This document shows, one piece after another, positions 8,322 through 16,885 of a stretch of 51,060 bases of DNA. The notes beneath the pieces are model-generated. The model worked only from the letters and a program-made list of their open reading frames with translations. It was not told the origin of the DNA and ran no database searches. Source of the stretch: Bacteroidaceae bacterium (GTDB lineage Bacteria; Bacteroidota; Bacteroidia; Bacteroidales; Bacteroidaceae); contig JAFZWQ010000048.1 in the NCBI GenBank assembly GCA_017617235.1, positions 1-51,060 of the forward strand. The letters are read 5' to 3'. The number at the start of each line of letters is the position of its first letter. Position 1 is the first letter of the stretch. The position numbers were made by a program, and so were the translations under genes.

Positions 8322-8867
8322 TTAACGTTCCTTAGTAATGACTTCGTGTCCGCGGCGCAGTGCCTCCTCGTTCTGGGGAATCAGATGATGGTGGCGCTGG
8401 GGCAGCGTCTTGTGCAGAGCCTTCAGCACCTCTTTGGTTCCCACAATGGGGCAAACCTCCAACAATCCGCCCAACACAATCATGTTGAAACTCTTGACAT
8501 TCGACATTTCGGCGGCTGCATCCATTGCGTTGATGCAATATACACTGATGTCGGTGCGCTGGGGTGGCGTACTGATGCCATAGGGGTCATAGATAAGTAT
8601 ACCGCCTGGTTTGATTTTCTCTTCGAACTTGTCCAACGAGGGCTGATTCAACACCACAGCCACATCGTATGAACTGAGGATGGGGGAGGAGATAGGCTCA
8701 TCACTAACAATAACGGTTACGTTGGCTGTTCCGCCACGCTGTTCAGGCCCATAGGCGGGCATCCACGTTACTTCCTTCCCCTCGAATAATCCTGCATATG
8801 CCAGAATTTTACCCATTGAGAGCACGCCCTGGCCTCCAAAACCTGCTATAATGATTTCGCTTTTCAT
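8322..8867 (-). CDS. vorC: 2-oxoacid:ferredoxin oxidoreductase, gamma subunit
   Basis: Small catalytic subunit of a CoA-dependent 2-oxoacid:ferredoxin oxidoreductase. The N-terminus IIIAGFGGQGVLSMGKILAY and the block GPEQRGGTANVTVIVSD are the standard signatures of the POR/KOR/VOR gamma family. Length 181 is usual. The operon order (delta, alpha, beta, gamma as separate genes) is that of the Bacteroidetes enzyme usually annotated as 3-methyl-2-oxobutanoate (Vor) or 2-oxoglutarate type; sequence alone does not settle the substrate. It probably makes reduced ferredoxin and an acyl-CoA during amino-acid fermentation, or runs in reverse. Confidence 0.85.
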   Translation of the reverse strand: MKSEIIIAGFGGQGVLSMGKILAYAGLFEGKEVTWMPAYGPEQRGGTANVTVIVSDEPISSPILSSYDVAVVLNQPSLDKFEEKIKPGGILIYDPYGISTPPQRTDISVYCINAMDAAAEMSNVKSFNMIVLGGLLEVCPIVGTKEVLKALHKTLPQRHHHLIPQNEEALRRGHEVITKER

Positions 8868-8921
8868 TTATCAATTTTCTAATCGACTTTGTCGCTTGAT
8901 TCATTCAAGAATTATCAAATT

Positions 8922-9692
8922 TCAATTACTGCCCTTGTCTTTCAAGTCGCCAAGTTTGTAGAAGGGGAACATATGATCCTCCATCCATTGGTTGGCGGCC
9001 TCGGGCGTCATCTTCCAGCCAGAGGAACAGGTGGCCACGAATTCCACCAGACAGCTGCCCTTGCCCTGCATAGAATACTCGAAGGCCTTGCGCAACGCAG
9101 CTTTGGCACGACGGATGTGTGCCACATTGTGTACAGCCTGTCGGGTAACGTAACATGTTCCTTCCAGTGTGGCGGCAATCTCCGTCATCTTCAGGGGGTA
9201 TCCGTGTAGGTCGGCCTGGCGGCCATAGGGGCATGTAACGGTTTTCATGCCCATCAGTGTGGTGGGAGCCATCTGTCCGCCCGTCATACCATAGATGGCA
9301 TTGTTGACGAATATGATGGTGATATTGTCGCCACGATTCAGGGAATGTATGGTTTCGGCCGTACCGATACAGGCCAAATCACCATCGCCTTGATAGGTAA
9401 AGACCAGATTCTCGGGCCACAGGCGCTTGGTAGCACAGGCTATGGCTGGTGCACGTCCGTGGGCAGCTTCTATCCAGTCTATGTCGATATAGCTGTACGC
9501 AAACACGGCACAGCCCACGGGGGAAATACCAACGGCATTATCCTCCATTCCCATTTCCTCGATAACCTCTGCAATGAGTTTGTGCACCACACTGTGACTG
9601 CAACCAGGGCAGTAGTGCATATGCTTGTCGTTGAGCAGGTTGGGCTTCTTGTATACGAGGTTCTCGGGTTGTATGATTTCTTGGTTCGTCAT
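8922..9692 (-). CDS. vorA: 2-oxoacid:ferredoxin oxidoreductase, beta subunit (TPP-binding)
   Basis: The thiamine-diphosphate subunit. CPGCSHSVVHKLIAE opens the domain, and the TPP/Mg motif runs from GDGDLACIG to FVNNAIYGMTGGQ, the classic GDG to NN spacing. Only one CPGC cluster is seen, with no added ferredoxin domain. The subunit must pair with the alpha (VorB-type) protein encoded upstream. It overlaps nothing: 54 nt separate it from gamma and 6 nt from the 81-aa membrane protein. Substrate choice (branched-chain versus 2-oxoglutarate) is inferred from operon layout only. Confidence 0.88.
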   Translation of the reverse strand: MTNQEIIQPENLVYKKPNLLNDKHMHYCPGCSHSVVHKLIAEVIEEMGMEDNAVGISPVGCAVFAYSYIDIDWIEAAHGRAPAIACATKRLWPENLVFTYQGDGDLACIGTAETIHSLNRGDNITIIFVNNAIYGMTGGQMAPTTLMGMKTVTCPYGRQADLHGYPLKMTEIAATLEGTCYVTRQAVHNVAHIRRAKAALRKAFEYSMQGKGSCLVEFVATCSSGWKMTPEAANQWMEDHMFPFYKLGDLKDKGSN

Positions 9693-9698
9693 TTCTTA

Positions 9699-9944
9699 TT
9701 AGAACATTAGTCGGATGAATAATTCTACAATTTTCAGCAACATGCCGATGGCGATGATAAACATGCCATACAGATGTTTCTCTGGATACATGAAGTAGAC
9801 GAAGAGTCCCACACAGGCTATCACGAGGAACAATACGTTCAGCACCTTGCGCAATCCGTCGGTGTTCGTCTTTCCGCCACGTTTGCCACGTATGCGCTCC
9901 AGTTCTTTCTGTTGCTCGGCAAGCATTTGATTCGCATCTTCCAT
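9699..9944 (-). CDS. small membrane protein within the oxidoreductase operon, 81 aa
   Basis: No named family recognised. Residues 1-30 form a charged helix (MEDANQMLAEQQKELERIR) that could be a short coiled coil. Two hydrophobic segments follow (about 35-52, VLNVLFLVIACVGLFVYFM, and 59-80, YGMFIIAIGMLLKIVELFI). It sits between the alpha and beta genes with 17-nt and 6-nt gaps, so it is translated with the enzyme. It might tether the complex to the membrane or belong to electron transfer; this is inference from position. Confidence 0.75.
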   Translation of the reverse strand: MEDANQMLAEQQKELERIRGKRGGKTNTDGLRKVLNVLFLVIACVGLFVYFMYPEKHLYGMFIIAIGMLLKIVELFIRLMF

Positions 9945-9961
9945 TTCTGTAGAATATAGGG

Positions 9962-11050
9962 TTATCGATTGATGATTTTCTCCTTCAGTGCTGTCACGAT
10001 TTCATCAGGACCAGGCACCATACCGCCCATGCGGCCGTAGTGCTCAACGGGAACGCGACCTTCTACAGCTAAGCGGATGTCCTCGATCATCTGGCCAGCA
10101 TTGATTTCCACACTGAGGATCCCCTTTACCTGATGACTCAGACGGGCAATCTCATCTGCGGGATAGGGCCACAGGGTGATGGGGCGCAACATTCCAACCC
10201 GAATTCCTTCGGCACGGCATAACTCAATAGCCTTCTGGGCGATGCGGGCGGCTGAGCCAAAGGCAACTATCAGGTATTCGGCATCGTCGGTCTTGTATTC
10301 TTCGAAGCGAACCTCCTTCTCGCGTATCTCCTTGTATTTGGCTTGAAGATGTAGGTTGTGTTTCTCCATCTCCTTGGGTTCCAGTTCGAGCGAAGTTACA
10401 ATACTCTTTCCCTTCTGACGTTTTCCAATGGCTGCCCAAGGACATTCCTGACGGATTTCCTCGTTAGTGCGACGAGGTTTGAAAGGTGGAAGAACCACTT
10501 TTTCCATCATCTGGCCGATAACACCATCGCTCAGCATCAGAACAGGGTTGCGATAGCGGAAGGCCAGCGTGAAGGCCAGATCTACGAAATCGGCCATCTC
10601 CTGTACACTGGCCGGAGCCAATACGATGACATTGTAGTCGCCATTACCACCACCGCGTGTACTTTGGAAATAGTCGCCCTGACTGGGTTGAATAGTTCCC
10701 AAACCAGGGCCGCCACGCTGTACATTGACAATCAGACCTGGCAACTCGGCACCTGCCATATAGGTGATGCCCTCCTGCATCAGTGCCACACCTGGGCTCG
10801 ACGAAGACACCATCACACGCTTTCCTACAGCACCTCCGCCGTAAAGCATGTTAATGGCGGATACCTCACTCTCAGCCTGGACGACTATCATGCCGGTTGT
10901 TTTCCAAGGTTCTTCCTTAGCCAGCGTCTCCAGGACTTCACTCTGAGGGGTAATGGGATAGCCGAAATATCCGTCGCATCCACAGCGGATGGCGGCATGG
11001 GCAATGGCCTCGTTACCCTTCATTAACAGTATTTCATTGTTTTCCTCCAT
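9962..11050 (-). CDS. vorB: 2-oxoacid:ferredoxin oxidoreductase, alpha subunit (VorB type)
   Basis: Contains the pyruvate:ferredoxin oxidoreductase domain I and II regions: LLMKGNEAIAHAAIRCGC at the N-terminus, GYFGYPITPQSEVLE, VQAESEVSAINML, SSSSPGVALMQEGITYM and PSQGDYFQ. The C-terminal third (from about residue 250) carries the transketolase C-terminal-like domain, with VAFGSAARIAQKA. At 362 residues it is the usual length for VorB/KorA alpha subunits. It lies 4 nt from the ferredoxin gene, which implies tight co-translation. The enzyme oxidises 2-oxoacids to acyl-CoA and reduces ferredoxin in the cytoplasm. Vor is the common annotation for this gene order in Bacteroides and Prevotella; Kor cannot be ruled out. 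Confidence 0.87.
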   Translation of the reverse strand: MEENNEILLMKGNEAIAHAAIRCGCDGYFGYPITPQSEVLETLAKEEPWKTTGMIVVQAESEVSAINMLYGGGAVGKRVMVSSSSPGVALMQEGITYMAGAELPGLIVNVQRGGPGLGTIQPSQGDYFQSTRGGGNGDYNVIVLAPASVQEMADFVDLAFTLAFRYRNPVLMLSDGVIGQMMEKVVLPPFKPRRTNEEIRQECPWAAIGKRQKGKSIVTSLELEPKEMEKHNLHLQAKYKEIREKEVRFEEYKTDDAEYLIVAFGSAARIAQKAIELCRAEGIRVGMLRPITLWPYPADEIARLSHQVKGILSVEINAGQMIEDIRLAVEGRVPVEHYGRMGGMVPGPDEIVTALKEKIINR

Positions 11051-11054
11051 CTTT

Positions 11055-11270
11055 TTACCTTTTGCGATAAACCGTTATACAGCCGTCTGGGCAAACTTGA
11101 GCACAGCAGGTACAGCCCGTGCACATGCCTTCCACGACTTGTTCGGCATAGGCGTAACCACGTTTGTTTACGGTTTTCTGGGTTAATCTAATAATGTTCA
11201 GAGGACAGGCTACGGCGCACAGGTTACATCCCTTGCACCTTTCTTTATCTACTACGATAGCTCCTCTCAT
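11055..11270 (-). CDS. 2 x 4Fe-4S ferredoxin (delta subunit of the oxidoreductase)
   Basis: 71 residues with two cluster motifs, CKGCNLCAVACP and CTGCTCCAQVCP, each of the C-x2-C-x2-C-x3-CP type. It should carry electrons from the TPP centre to free ferredoxin as the delta subunit. It lies 4 nt upstream of the alpha gene and 27 nt downstream of the TPR gene. Confidence 0.88.
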   Translation of the reverse strand: MRGAIVVDKERCKGCNLCAVACPLNIIRLTQKTVNKRGYAYAEQVVEGMCTGCTCCAQVCPDGCITVYRKR

Positions 11271-11297
11271 AATCTTTTTCCTTAAAAACTTCCTATA

Positions 11298-11498
11298 TTA
11301 TGGGTTAAACATTTCCTTGCAATAGTAATTCAGGATGTTGTCGAGCATCTCTTTCGCTCGAACTGCAGGCGACGTGGGGTCGAGTTCTATGGCATGATTA
11401 TAGCATTCAAGAGCATGCTGCCAATCGCTCTGCTTGCGATAGGCATTTCCCTTTTGGTAATAATCCTCGGCCTTTGTCCTGCGTTCTGTATCCGTCAT
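11298..11498 (-). CDS. single-TPR small protein, 66 aa
   Basis: A short tetratricopeptide protein. The helix pair AEDYYQKGNAYRKQSDWQHA and LECYNHAIELDPTS matches the TPR consensus, and a capping helix ends NYYCKEMFNP. There is no signal peptide. Its ATG overlaps the stop of the DUF4468 gene by 4 nt (11495-11498), so the two are translationally coupled. A single repeat suggests it binds one partner peptide, possibly another product of the operon. Confidence 0.75.
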   Translation of the reverse strand: MTDTERRTKAEDYYQKGNAYRKQSDWQHALECYNHAIELDPTSPAVRAKEMLDNILNYYCKEMFNP

Positions 11499-12136
11499 TC
11501 CTCTACTACCGTTTTACGCTTGGGTTTTACGGGCTCCACTTTCTTGGGCTCTTCCACCTCGAAAGTATCCATTGCGGTGTCGAATAATTCCTCCATGCGG
11601 TCAACGGTCTTACGGCGGAACTTGCCGCTGATGGGGTAGAGCTTGGTCTGCTTCTTGTTCAGGGCCTCTTTGTCGCTAATCCACTCTTCTGCCTTGAAGA
11701 TTTCCCCATTGTTGGTCTCCATATCCTCGTTGTAGTAATAAGAGATGTGGTCGACGGTCATGGTGATGTGCTGACCTGTTACACTCACCTTGATTTGATA
11801 ACGGAAACGCGCACGGTCCAGATTGAAGACTTTCTTGGTAAACACTAGCCATTCGCAGACACGAGCCGTAATATCGTTCGACCCTTCTTCTTCCATCATG
11901 CGGGCATAATTGCCTGGGGCTGGGATGGAATTTTCCACCAGCTTGTTTACGAAATCGTTCATCACGTCGCGAAGTTCGGCTTCTGTTTTGCCAGGAACGG
12001 AGAACGATTTTGAGAATGTAACCATTCCGTTAACCTCAGGTACTGCACCCTTCAGGTATTTCGAGTCGTCTTTCTTCTCTTTTGCGGTTGCGCCAATAGC
12101 GGCAATCAGCATCATGCAAAGCAATAACTTTTTCAT
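11495..12136 (-). CDS. DUF4468-type exported protein
   Basis: Signal peptide MKKLLLCMMLIAAIGATA, followed by a mixed alpha/beta domain. The pattern VPEVNGMVTFSKSFSVPGKTEAEL and YQIKVSVTGQHITMTVDHISYYY is that of DUF4468 proteins, common in Bacteroidetes envelopes and of unknown role. A charged tail (VEEPKKVEPVKPKRKTVVEE) closes it. It is the first gene of a minus-strand run that continues through the TPR protein to the oxidoreductase. The heptamer array 12142-12176 lies just upstream. Confidence 0.75.
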   Translation of the reverse strand: MKKLLLCMMLIAAIGATAKEKKDDSKYLKGAVPEVNGMVTFSKSFSVPGKTEAELRDVMNDFVNKLVENSIPAPGNYARMMEEEGSNDITARVCEWLVFTKKVFNLDRARFRYQIKVSVTGQHITMTVDHISYYYNEDMETNNGEIFKAEEWISDKEALNKKQTKLYPISGKFRRKTVDRMEELFDTAMDTFEVEEPKKVEPVKPKRKTVVEE

Positions 12137-12141
12137 ATTTA

Positions 12142-12176
12142 TCTTAACTTTGAACTTTCAACTCTGAACTTCCAAT
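12142..12176 (-). repeat. heptamer array between the permease and DUF4468 genes
   Basis: On the plus strand the units are TCTTAAC, TTTGAAC, TTTCAAC, TCTGAAC, TTCCAAT. The 18-nt core AACTTTGAACTTTCAACT is the reverse complement of a stretch inside the beta-galactosidase gene (23572-23589). Confidence 0.7.
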
Positions 12177-13402
12177 CATTCATATCGTAGAGCCTCGATG
12201 GGATCCATTGTGGCAGCCTTGTGGGCAGGAATGTATCCAAACAGCAGGCCGATAAGGGCACAAACTCCGAAACTTACCAGTACACTCCACAGGGGCACTG
12301 TAGCCGGAAATCCTATCATTTGGGCCAGTCCGCTGAGTAGATAACCCAGACCGACACCAATGACACCGCCCGATAAACTAATCATGATACTTTCCAAAAG
12401 GAACTGACGACTGATGTCTATGCCTCGTGCTCCGACGGACATGCGCAGGCCTATTTCCTTGGTACGCTCCGTTACGGAAACCAGCATAATGTTCATGATG
12501 CCTATACCTGCAACTAGCAGCGAGAATGCGGCAGCCACTACCAGAACGGTCTGCAGGGTGGTCATGGTGCTGGACATTGTTTCCATCATCTCTTGTTGCG
12601 AACGGATGGTAAAGTCATCGTCTCCTCCTTCTTTTATCTTATGGGTGCGACGCAAGATGGTTGTCAGTTCCTCGATGGCATCATCGCTAAGTTCTTCCTT
12701 TACGGCACTCACGTTGATGTTGCTGAAGAAAGTCTGTGCCGCTATGCGCTTCATGACGGTGGTATATGGGGCAATCATCACATTGTCCTGGTCCATTCCC
12801 CACGAGTTGTAGCCTTTCGACTTCAGGATTCCCACGATGCGGAAGGGGATGCTCTTGAAACGTATGGTCTTGCCCACAGCATCGTAGTTCTTGTCGCCAA
12901 ACAACTCCTCGACGATAGTTGTACCCACTACGCATACTTTCGAACTTTTCTTGATGTCCTCCTCCGTGAAGCAGTCGCCGTCTTTTATTTCCCACAGTTT
13001 GATGCTCAGGTACTCCGTACTTTCGCCATAGACGGTGGTGTTGGTGTTCTTGGCACCATAGATAACCTGTCCGCTGGCTGTTACCTCAGGACTGATGTGG
13101 GTAATCAGTTTTGCTTCGTTCTGGATGGCTTCGACATCTGCCATCTTCAACGTTTGCATTGCCGATGGGTCGAGGCGCACACCACCACGCATATCGCCGC
13201 CCGGGCGGATATTAATCAGGTTGGTGCCCATCTTTGATAGCTCCTTGCGGATGCTGTCCTTCGAACCCTGTCCGATGGCCATCATGGTGATGACGGCAGC
13301 CACACCAATGATGATACCCAGTGTGGAAAGCAGGGTCCTGGATTTATTGCTCATGATGGCCGTTATGGCCACTTTCAGTAGGTTCGCAAAATTCATAATC
13401 AA
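12176..13402 (-). CDS. ABC transporter permease, MacB type
   Basis: Membrane subunit of a tripartite efflux pump. A first membrane helix lies at about residues 10-40 (TAIMSNKSRTLLSTLGIIIG), followed by a large periplasmic domain (about 45-285, with MAIGQGSKDSIRKELSKMG and NIRPGG as in MacB), and three C-terminal helices in the FtsX-like domain (VLVVAAAFSLLVAGIGIMNI, VTERTKEIGLRMSVGA, and the last two helices). 408 residues is typical for the stand-alone permease. Its start overlaps the ATPase stop by 4 nt. Substrate unknown; relatives export macrolides, lipopeptides or siderophores. Confidence 0.9.
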   Translation of the reverse strand: MIMNFANLLKVAITAIMSNKSRTLLSTLGIIIGVAAVITMMAIGQGSKDSIRKELSKMGTNLINIRPGGDMRGGVRLDPSAMQTLKMADVEAIQNEAKLITHISPEVTASGQVIYGAKNTNTTVYGESTEYLSIKLWEIKDGDCFTEEDIKKSSKVCVVGTTIVEELFGDKNYDAVGKTIRFKSIPFRIVGILKSKGYNSWGMDQDNVMIAPYTTVMKRIAAQTFFSNINVSAVKEELSDDAIEELTTILRRTHKIKEGGDDDFTIRSQQEMMETMSSTMTTLQTVLVVAAAFSLLVAGIGIMNIMLVSVTERTKEIGLRMSVGARGIDISRQFLLESIMISLSGGVIGVGLGYLLSGLAQMIGFPATVPLWSVLVSFGVCALIGLLFGYIPAHKAATMDPIEALRYE

Positions 13403-14151
13403 TCTTCTTGTTTGGGCAGAGCGGCCAGCGCATCTGCAGCAGAGAGTATGTTGTGATTCTCCACGTCCTCACGTATCTTTCCGTCGCGCAGCACGATGTT
13501 GCGACTGCTGTATTGGGCTATCTCTGGATTATGGGTAACGAAGATAATGGTGCGCCCCTGGCGGTGCAACTCTTGGAAGAGTACCAGAATCTCGAAACTG
13601 GTGCGCGTGTCCAGGTTACCTGTTGCCTCATCGGCCAGGATGACGGCAGGGTTGTTGACCAAAGCACGGGCAATGGCCACACGTTGCATCTGTCCGCCCG
13701 ACATCTGGTTCGACTTGTGCTCCAGACGGTCGCCCAGTCCCACAGCCTTCAGCGCTTCAATGGCTGCCTCGCGACGTTGTTTGGCAGAATAGGCGCTGTT
13801 GTACATCAGGGGCAATTCCACATTCTCCACAGCTGTGGTTTTGGCCAGCAGGTTATAGTTCTGAAAAATGAAGCCGATTTTGCGGTTGCGCAATACGGCA
13901 CGTTCGCGACGACGCATCTTTTTTACGGGCACACCATCCAGAATGTATTCGCCCGAAGTGGGAGTGTCCAGACAGCCCAGTTGGTTCAGCAGGGTCGACT
14001 TACCAGAGCCGGATGTTCCCATGATGGTCACAAACTCACCTTCATATATTTTGAAGCTTACGCCACGCAAGGCCTTTACGACCTCGCTTCCTACGTGGAA
14101 TTCGCGACGTACGTTCTGCAGTTCGATGACGATTTTCCTTTCTTCAGCCAT
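13399..14151 (-). CDS. ABC transporter ATP-binding protein, MacB/LolD type
   Basis: Complete ATPase: Walker A GTSGSGKST (about residues 45-53), Q-loop IGFIFQNYNLL, signature MSGGQMQRVAIARAL, Walker B AVILADEATGNLD and H-loop FVTHNPE. This order and the FQNYNLL and GNLD forms are those of the MacB/LolD/FtsE group. It powers the adjacent permease (4-nt overlap) and lies 18 nt after the adaptor gene. Confidence 0.93.
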   Translation of the reverse strand: MAEERKIVIELQNVRREFHVGSEVVKALRGVSFKIYEGEFVTIMGTSGSGKSTLLNQLGCLDTPTSGEYILDGVPVKKMRRRERAVLRNRKIGFIFQNYNLLAKTTAVENVELPLMYNSAYSAKQRREAAIEALKAVGLGDRLEHKSNQMSGGQMQRVAIARALVNNPAVILADEATGNLDTRTSFEILVLFQELHRQGRTIIFVTHNPEIAQYSSRNIVLRDGKIREDVENHNILSAADALAALPKQED

Positions 14152-14169
14152 TCCCTTAGACGTTAAACT

Positions 14170-15333
14170 TTACTTCTTGCTTTTATCGTTGTTTCTGTTC
14201 TTGGGACGAGGCATGAATGGGTTGCTGTTGGCCAGCTCGGGTTCTTCGTCCATCATCCCGTTCTGCACATCGGTCAGCACTTCCGTACCAGCCGAAATTC
14301 CACTGACGATTTGTGTCAGCGTGCCGTTGGTCATACCTGTTTCTACTGCGATAGCTTTCAGGCTTGGACCTTCCTTTACCCACAACTTCTGCTTGGCTTC
14401 CACGTCGGTAATGGTTTCACCCTCGTTCAGCATGGCCTCGCTGGGTTTGAAACGCAGCGCTTTGGCAGTAACAGCCAGTACGTCTCTAACTTCCATTGTG
14501 AAAATGGTGACGTTTGCCGTCAGGCCGGGCTTCAGCTTCAAATCTTGGTTAGGTGCGCTGATGACTACCTGATACGTTACCACGTTACTTTCTGTGGTTG
14601 CTTGCTGGCGCACCTGGGTAACACTTCCCTCGAACGTGTCGTTGGGATAGGCGTCAACGGTGAATGCTACGCGCTGTCCTTCCTTGACTTCGCCTATGTC
14701 GGCTTCGTCAACATCTGCAATTACTCGCATGTCTGTCAGGTCCTTGGCAATCTTGAACAGGGTGGGGGTGTTGAAGCTCGAAGCCACCGTCTGTCCTTCT
14801 TCCACTTCCTTCGACAGTACCACACCGTCGATGGGCGAGGTGATGGTGGCATATCCCAGGTCTGTCTGTGCACGCTTCACACTTTCCTGTTGCTGGGCAA
14901 CGGTCTGCTGGGCTCGTACATAGGACAGTCGTGCCTGCTCGAAATCGTTTGCCGAAATTAGTCCCTGGTCGTACAGCGCCTTGTAGCGTTCGTAGTTGGT
15001 CTTTTGGTAATCCAAATCGCTTTGTGCGCTCTTCAGGTTTGCCTGTGCGCTGGCCAGTGTCGAGAGCAGGTTCGTGCGGTCCAGCTCTGCAATAACCTGT
15101 CCGGCTTTCACAACGCTGTTGTAATCAACGTAGAGTTTACTTACGATACCGCTGACCTGTGTACCTACATCGACGCTGGTAACAGGTTCAATAGTACCTG
15201 TAGCCGTTACACTGGTGGTGATGTCCTGTTTTTCCACCATTGCGGTAGAGTAGGTGTATTCCACCTTTTTCTTACAGCCCACACAGAGGATGCCGAGAAG
15301 GCAGAGAACACAAAGATTCTTCATTAGTTTCAT
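14170..15333 (-). CDS. efflux periplasmic adaptor subunit (MacA/HlyD type), lipoprotein
   Basis: Bridges the inner-membrane MacB-type pump and the TolC channel. The N-terminus MKLMKNLCVLCLLGILCVGC carries a lipobox (LCVGC), so it is probably lipid-anchored. A lipoyl/barrel-sandwich domain (VTATGTIEPVTSVDVGTQVSG), an alpha-hairpin coiled coil (about residues 90-150) and beta-barrel domains with TITSPIDGVVLSKEVEEGQTV follow. A charged C-terminal tail (PRPKNRNNDKSKK) closes the protein. 387 residues is normal. It lies between the tolC-like gene (19 nt) and the ATPase (18 nt). Confidence 0.9.
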   Translation of the reverse strand: MKLMKNLCVLCLLGILCVGCKKKVEYTYSTAMVEKQDITTSVTATGTIEPVTSVDVGTQVSGIVSKLYVDYNSVVKAGQVIAELDRTNLLSTLASAQANLKSAQSDLDYQKTNYERYKALYDQGLISANDFEQARLSYVRAQQTVAQQQESVKRAQTDLGYATITSPIDGVVLSKEVEEGQTVASSFNTPTLFKIAKDLTDMRVIADVDEADIGEVKEGQRVAFTVDAYPNDTFEGSVTQVRQQATTESNVVTYQVVISAPNQDLKLKPGLTANVTIFTMEVRDVLAVTAKALRFKPSEAMLNEGETITDVEAKQKLWVKEGPSLKAIAVETGMTNGTLTQIVSGISAGTEVLTDVQNGMMDEEPELANSNPFMPRPKNRNNDKSKK

Positions 15334-15356
15334 ATCTTTAAATTTTCAAATTTTAC
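15333..15356 (-). repeat. octamer array at the TolC/adaptor junction
   Basis: Units TATCTTTA, AATTTTCA, AATTTTAC repeat with an 8-nt period. They cover the end of the TolC-family gene (stop 15353-15355) and the gap before the adaptor start. Confidence 0.4.
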
Positions 15357-16696
15357 AGGTTTATGTTCTCCCCGCTATAGAATTTCAGCAGTTGCATGTT
15401 CAGCAGGGTAGTATATTTACTTTGCAGCTCGTCTTGCTTTGCACTCACCAGGTTATCGTGTCCTTGACGCAGCTCCACGATGTTCTTCAGTCCGTTCTTG
15501 AATTGAGCATCCAGAAGTTCGTAGCTGGTTTGTGCGCTCTGCACCTTTGTGCGAGCCGACAGGTAGCGCTGCTGGTTACTGTTGGCATTCAGCCAGTAAT
15601 TTTCGATGGTGCTGGCCAGTGTATTCTTCTTGTCCTGCAGGTCGAGTTGACTGTTCACCTTCTGCAGTTTTGCTTTTTCCAGCGAACTTTTGTTTCTGCG
15701 GTTGTCGAAGATGGGAACGCTCAGGTTTACGCCAGCGCTCATGTTCAGGTTCGTCTTCATCTGTTTGCCGAAGTTGTCGTTGCTTGCACTATAGTGACTG
15801 TCACCGGCGCTGGCGCTGAGGCCTATGGTGGGATAGTATCCGCGCTTGGCAATGTCTATGTTCATGTCGGCGGCATCTATGCTCAATTCTGCGCTGCGAA
15901 TCTCAGGACGCGACTTCAGAGCCTGTTCGTAAATGCTTTGTGCCGATGGGATGGGTACCAGCACCTGTTCATCGCTGGGTGCCGTTCCTGTTACGTCGAA
16001 GGGAGTGTCGAGAGGCAATTCCAGCAGGCTTTTCAGCTGTCGCTTGAAGTTCAGTACCTGTGTCTCGCTGTTCACGATGTCGTATTCGGCACTGCGCCAT
16101 TGTGCTTCCAACTGGGCAACGTCGGCTTTCGACATTTGTCCGTGTTTCAGCATCTGCTGTCCACGTTCATATTGGCTCTTGGCTGTCTCTGCCAGTTGTT
16201 CGTTGACTTTTTTGGCTTCTGCACTATACATAATCTGCACATACAGTTGGGCAATCTGTTCCTGAATGGAAAGCTCGCTTTGCTGTGTGCTCAGTTCCGT
16301 AATTTGGTTCTGCAGTTCCTGTGCCTTGATGTTCTTGTGGTTGATGCCTCCGTTCCAAACCGTCCAATTGGCATTCAGACCATAGGAACCCTGTTCTGTG
16401 AATTTGTTCGAGGTCATCGTTACCTGGTCGCCATGCACCATTGCTGTGCTTTGCTGGAACGGACGTACTCCTACGCTTTCGTTGCCCGAGAAGCTCAGGC
16501 TGGGGAAAAGAGCTCCCTTGTTTTGCCACAAGGTAATTTTTCCCTCTTCTTCGCTGATGCGACTTTTCTGGATTTGGATGTTGTTCTCTCGTGCGTGTTC
16601 CAGGCAGCGGTTCAGTGTCCATTGCTCTTGTGCCTTTGTCGGAGCAAAGACCGTAAAACAGGTCGCTGCGAACAGCATAATGGTTTGTTTCCTCAT
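15353..16696 (-). CDS. TolC-family outer-membrane efflux protein
   Basis: Outer-membrane channel of the efflux pump encoded downstream. I chose the ATG at 16696 (MRKQTIMLFAATCFTVFAP, cleavage near TKAQ) because it gives a good signal peptide; the open frame starts 15 codons earlier. The mature start QWTLNRCLEHARENNIQIQKSR is the usual TolC opening. Two internally similar coiled-coil halves follow, with RPEIRSAELSIDAADMNIDIAKRGYYPTIGL marking the second. 447 residues fits the family. First gene of the four-gene efflux operon; tandem promoters lie at 16739-16770 and 16814-16845. Confidence 0.92.
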   Translation of the reverse strand: MRKQTIMLFAATCFTVFAPTKAQEQWTLNRCLEHARENNIQIQKSRISEEEGKITLWQNKGALFPSLSFSGNESVGVRPFQQSTAMVHGDQVTMTSNKFTEQGSYGLNANWTVWNGGINHKNIKAQELQNQITELSTQQSELSIQEQIAQLYVQIMYSAEAKKVNEQLAETAKSQYERGQQMLKHGQMSKADVAQLEAQWRSAEYDIVNSETQVLNFKRQLKSLLELPLDTPFDVTGTAPSDEQVLVPIPSAQSIYEQALKSRPEIRSAELSIDAADMNIDIAKRGYYPTIGLSASAGDSHYSASNDNFGKQMKTNLNMSAGVNLSVPIFDNRRNKSSLEKAKLQKVNSQLDLQDKKNTLASTIENYWLNANSNQQRYLSARTKVQSAQTSYELLDAQFKNGLKNIVELRQGHDNLVSAKQDELQSKYTTLLNMQLLKFYSGENINL

Positions 16697-16738
16697 TGTT
16701 ACGTACATTTTTAATGTATCGATTTTCTTTTTGCGCGG

Positions 16739-16770
16739 CAAAGGTACGAATAAGTGAGCGATTTACCAAA
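16739..16770 (-). promoter_or_regulatory. efflux operon promoter, proximal copy
   Basis: On the minus strand TTTG (16767-16770), 20 nt, then TACCTTTG (16739-16746). The 32-nt block is identical to the block at 16814-16845. Confidence 0.8.
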
Positions 16771-16813
16771 TTTATTTGAGTAAATCAGAGCGAAAGTATC
16801 TTAGAACGCAGTT

Positions 16814-16845
16814 CAAAGGTACGAATAAGTGAGCGATTTACCAAA
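16814..16845 (-). promoter_or_regulatory. efflux operon promoter, distal copy
   Basis: TTTG (16842-16845), 20 nt, then TACCTTTG (16814-16821) on the minus strand. It gives the operon two identical core promoters 75 nt apart. Confidence 0.75.
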
Positions 16846-16885
16846 ATTTCATCTTTCTTTTAACAATGGTTAAGGATAAAAGCAT

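Larger units (their letters stand above)
16739..16845 (-). repeat. 75-bp promoter-bearing repeat, tandem copies 2 and 3
   Basis: A full unit occupies 16739-16813 and a second starts at 16814, exactly 75 nt later, sharing the first 32 nt perfectly. The unit ends in CTTAGAACGCAGTT, like CCTTAGAACGTAGTT in the copy near 3.3 kb. Confidence 0.8.

Noticed and set aside
15254-16714. Long plus-strand ORF (486 codons) opposite the TolC gene
   Set aside because: Antisense shadow: no family signature, whereas the minus strand gives a complete TolC-family protein with signal peptide.
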